Positions 53,169 through 53,751 of a DNA stretch of 53,751 nucleotides are shown here, piece after piece (within the stretch, counting starts at the first letter, position 1; every line of letters starts with the position of its first letter). Under the pieces are notes generated by a model that did not search any database, had not been told where the DNA came from, and saw nothing but the letters and a program-made list of their open reading frames with translations. Position numbers and translations under genes: made by a program. This stretch comes from a virus: IMG/VR virus record IMGVR_UViG_3300046512_000360, positions 1-53,751 of that record, one strand, 5' to 3'.

Positions 53169-53751
53169 TGGTCGCATCGTGAAGTCCAGAAGTAGACGTC
53201 AAGTCGAGGCTCTCGCCGCTAAAGCGCGGCGGGACCTCCAGCTCTCCGAAGATGGCCGCGTGTCGATGCTCGGGATCTTGGACGAAGCGTTGTACGAATC
53301 AACCGAAGGTTACCGCTTCGAGGTGCGTGCGGATCGCGAGATGGGCCTTATGGAAGGTCTGACGGACGACCAGAAGCCTATCATCTATCTCAAGGAGAGC
53401 GTTAACCGTGCGCTTGAGCGCGGCGAAGGCCGCGCCCGTATGACAGCGGCGCATGAGTTCGGGCATCTCTACATGCACAGCGGAGCGCCAACATTCCGCG
53501 CGTTCTCCACCGGATATGATCCGTTAAGTGATCCTGAGCGACAAGCTGACATATTCGCTGCAGCGTTCTTGATGCCAGAAACTGGCTTCAGGCGATGCAA
53601 AACGATCAACGAGGCGATGAACACCTTTGGCGTCAGCCGTGAGGCTGCAACCTGTAGAGCTCGAAAACTTAATCACCGTTTCGTCGAAGAACGCCGTCAC
53701 GTTCTCACGGTGAAAAAGAAAAAGGGGACCCGCAAAAGCAAGTCCCCTTAG
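53161..53751 (+). CDS. ImmA/IrrE-type metalloprotease
   Basis: A 196-aa protein with a GTG start (GGAGG 9 nt upstream). AAHEFGHLYMHS is the zinc-binding HExxH (His98, Glu99, His102) and DPERQADIFAAAFLMP supplies the third ligand region (Glu126). Such proteases cut their partner XRE regulator, often on a signal. The end (LTVKKKKGTRKSKSP) is basic. Its stop codon is the end of the window. It could be a switch for a mobile element, an anti-repressor, or the toxin part of a TA-like module. Confidence 0.9.
   Translation: MDNGRIVKSRSRRQVEALAAKARRDLQLSEDGRVSMLGILDEALYESTEGYRFEVRADREMGLMEGLTDDQKPIIYLKESVNRALERGEGRARMTAAHEFGHLYMHSGAPTFRAFSTGYDPLSDPERQADIFAAAFLMPETGFRRCKTINEAMNTFGVSREAATCRARKLNHRFVEERRHVLTVKKKKGTRKSKSP

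Noticed and set aside
1-53751. tRNA genes, CRISPR arrays and insertion sequences
   Set aside because: No cloverleaf with a T-loop GTTCGANTC context, no spaced short repeats and no transposase or terminal inverted repeats were noticed by eye; a tRNAscan or IS search would settle it.
1-53751. att core as a direct repeat of the two window ends
   Set aside because: The first bases are the integrase stop and the last are the ImmA stop; I see no shared sequence, so the att sites probably lie outside.

Overview
The window reads as a nearly complete temperate siphophage (prophage) from a high-G+C alphaproteobacterium, most likely a sphingomonad. The evidence is the full set of lambda/HK97-type modules, high-G+C codon use, an alphaproteobacterial LexA box (GTTC-N7-GTTC) at 51320-51334, and small genes typical of Sphingomonadaceae phages. 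It starts on the stop codon of the integrase and ends on the stop codon of an ImmA-type protease. The edges therefore look cut at gene boundaries, and attL/attR are not visible.

Left arm, 1-12676, minus strand: one early operon of 24 genes, nearly all joined by 1-14 bp overlaps. It starts at a promoter near 12650 and ends in the integrase. It carries a phage DNA polymerase III beta clamp, an SNF2-like helicase, two DNA methyltransferases, a cupin, a SLOG protein, an XF1762 protein and an excisionase-like HTH protein. Immunity region, 12690-14660: a CI-like repressor and a 77-aa protein are read leftward, followed by an unusual SDH-type Clp-fold serine protease with a small overlapping partner and then a terminator. 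A Cro-like gene is read rightward. The early-left and early-right promoters carry almost identical 17-bp operators (GTTCG-N7-CGAAC) at the same distance from the -35 box, with further sites spaced about 34 bp apart, as in lambda OL/OR.

Early right, 14657-23781, plus strand: small winged-helix regulators interrupted by two antisense genes, a zinc-finger/DnaA-domain-IV protein, a DUF1064 nuclease-like protein, a replication protein with 12-bp iterons inside its gene (candidate ori), a PPP-type phosphatase, a secreted TPM-domain protein, and a NusG-like protein in the position of lambda Q. Directly after it come a late-promoter candidate and a 49-nt imperfect RNA hairpin with a GNRA loop.

Late genes, 24165-49388: HNH nuclease, a candidate cos/pac region with direct repeats, TerS/TerL, prohead protease, HK97-fold capsid, portal (after capsid, an unusual order), a repeat-rich head-fibre-like protein, head-tail joining proteins, tail tube between two terminators, tail chaperones linked by a -1 frameshift at AAATTTT, an antisense TM2 gene, tape measure, large baseplate/fibre proteins, an SGNH esterase, and a lysis cassette (holin, N-acetylmuramidase, overlapping Rz/Rz1).

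Right end, 49385-53751: a minus-strand set of small genes with its own HTH protein and palindromic operator, an SOS-boxed plus-strand pair ending in a YedK/HMCES-type DNA-protein crosslink protein, and a separate XRE/ImmA (HExxH) pair behind three operator-like repeats. The best candidates for undescribed biology are the protease in the immunity operon, the antisense cassettes inside phage operons, the NusG paralog with its RNA hairpin, and the XRE/ImmA cargo.
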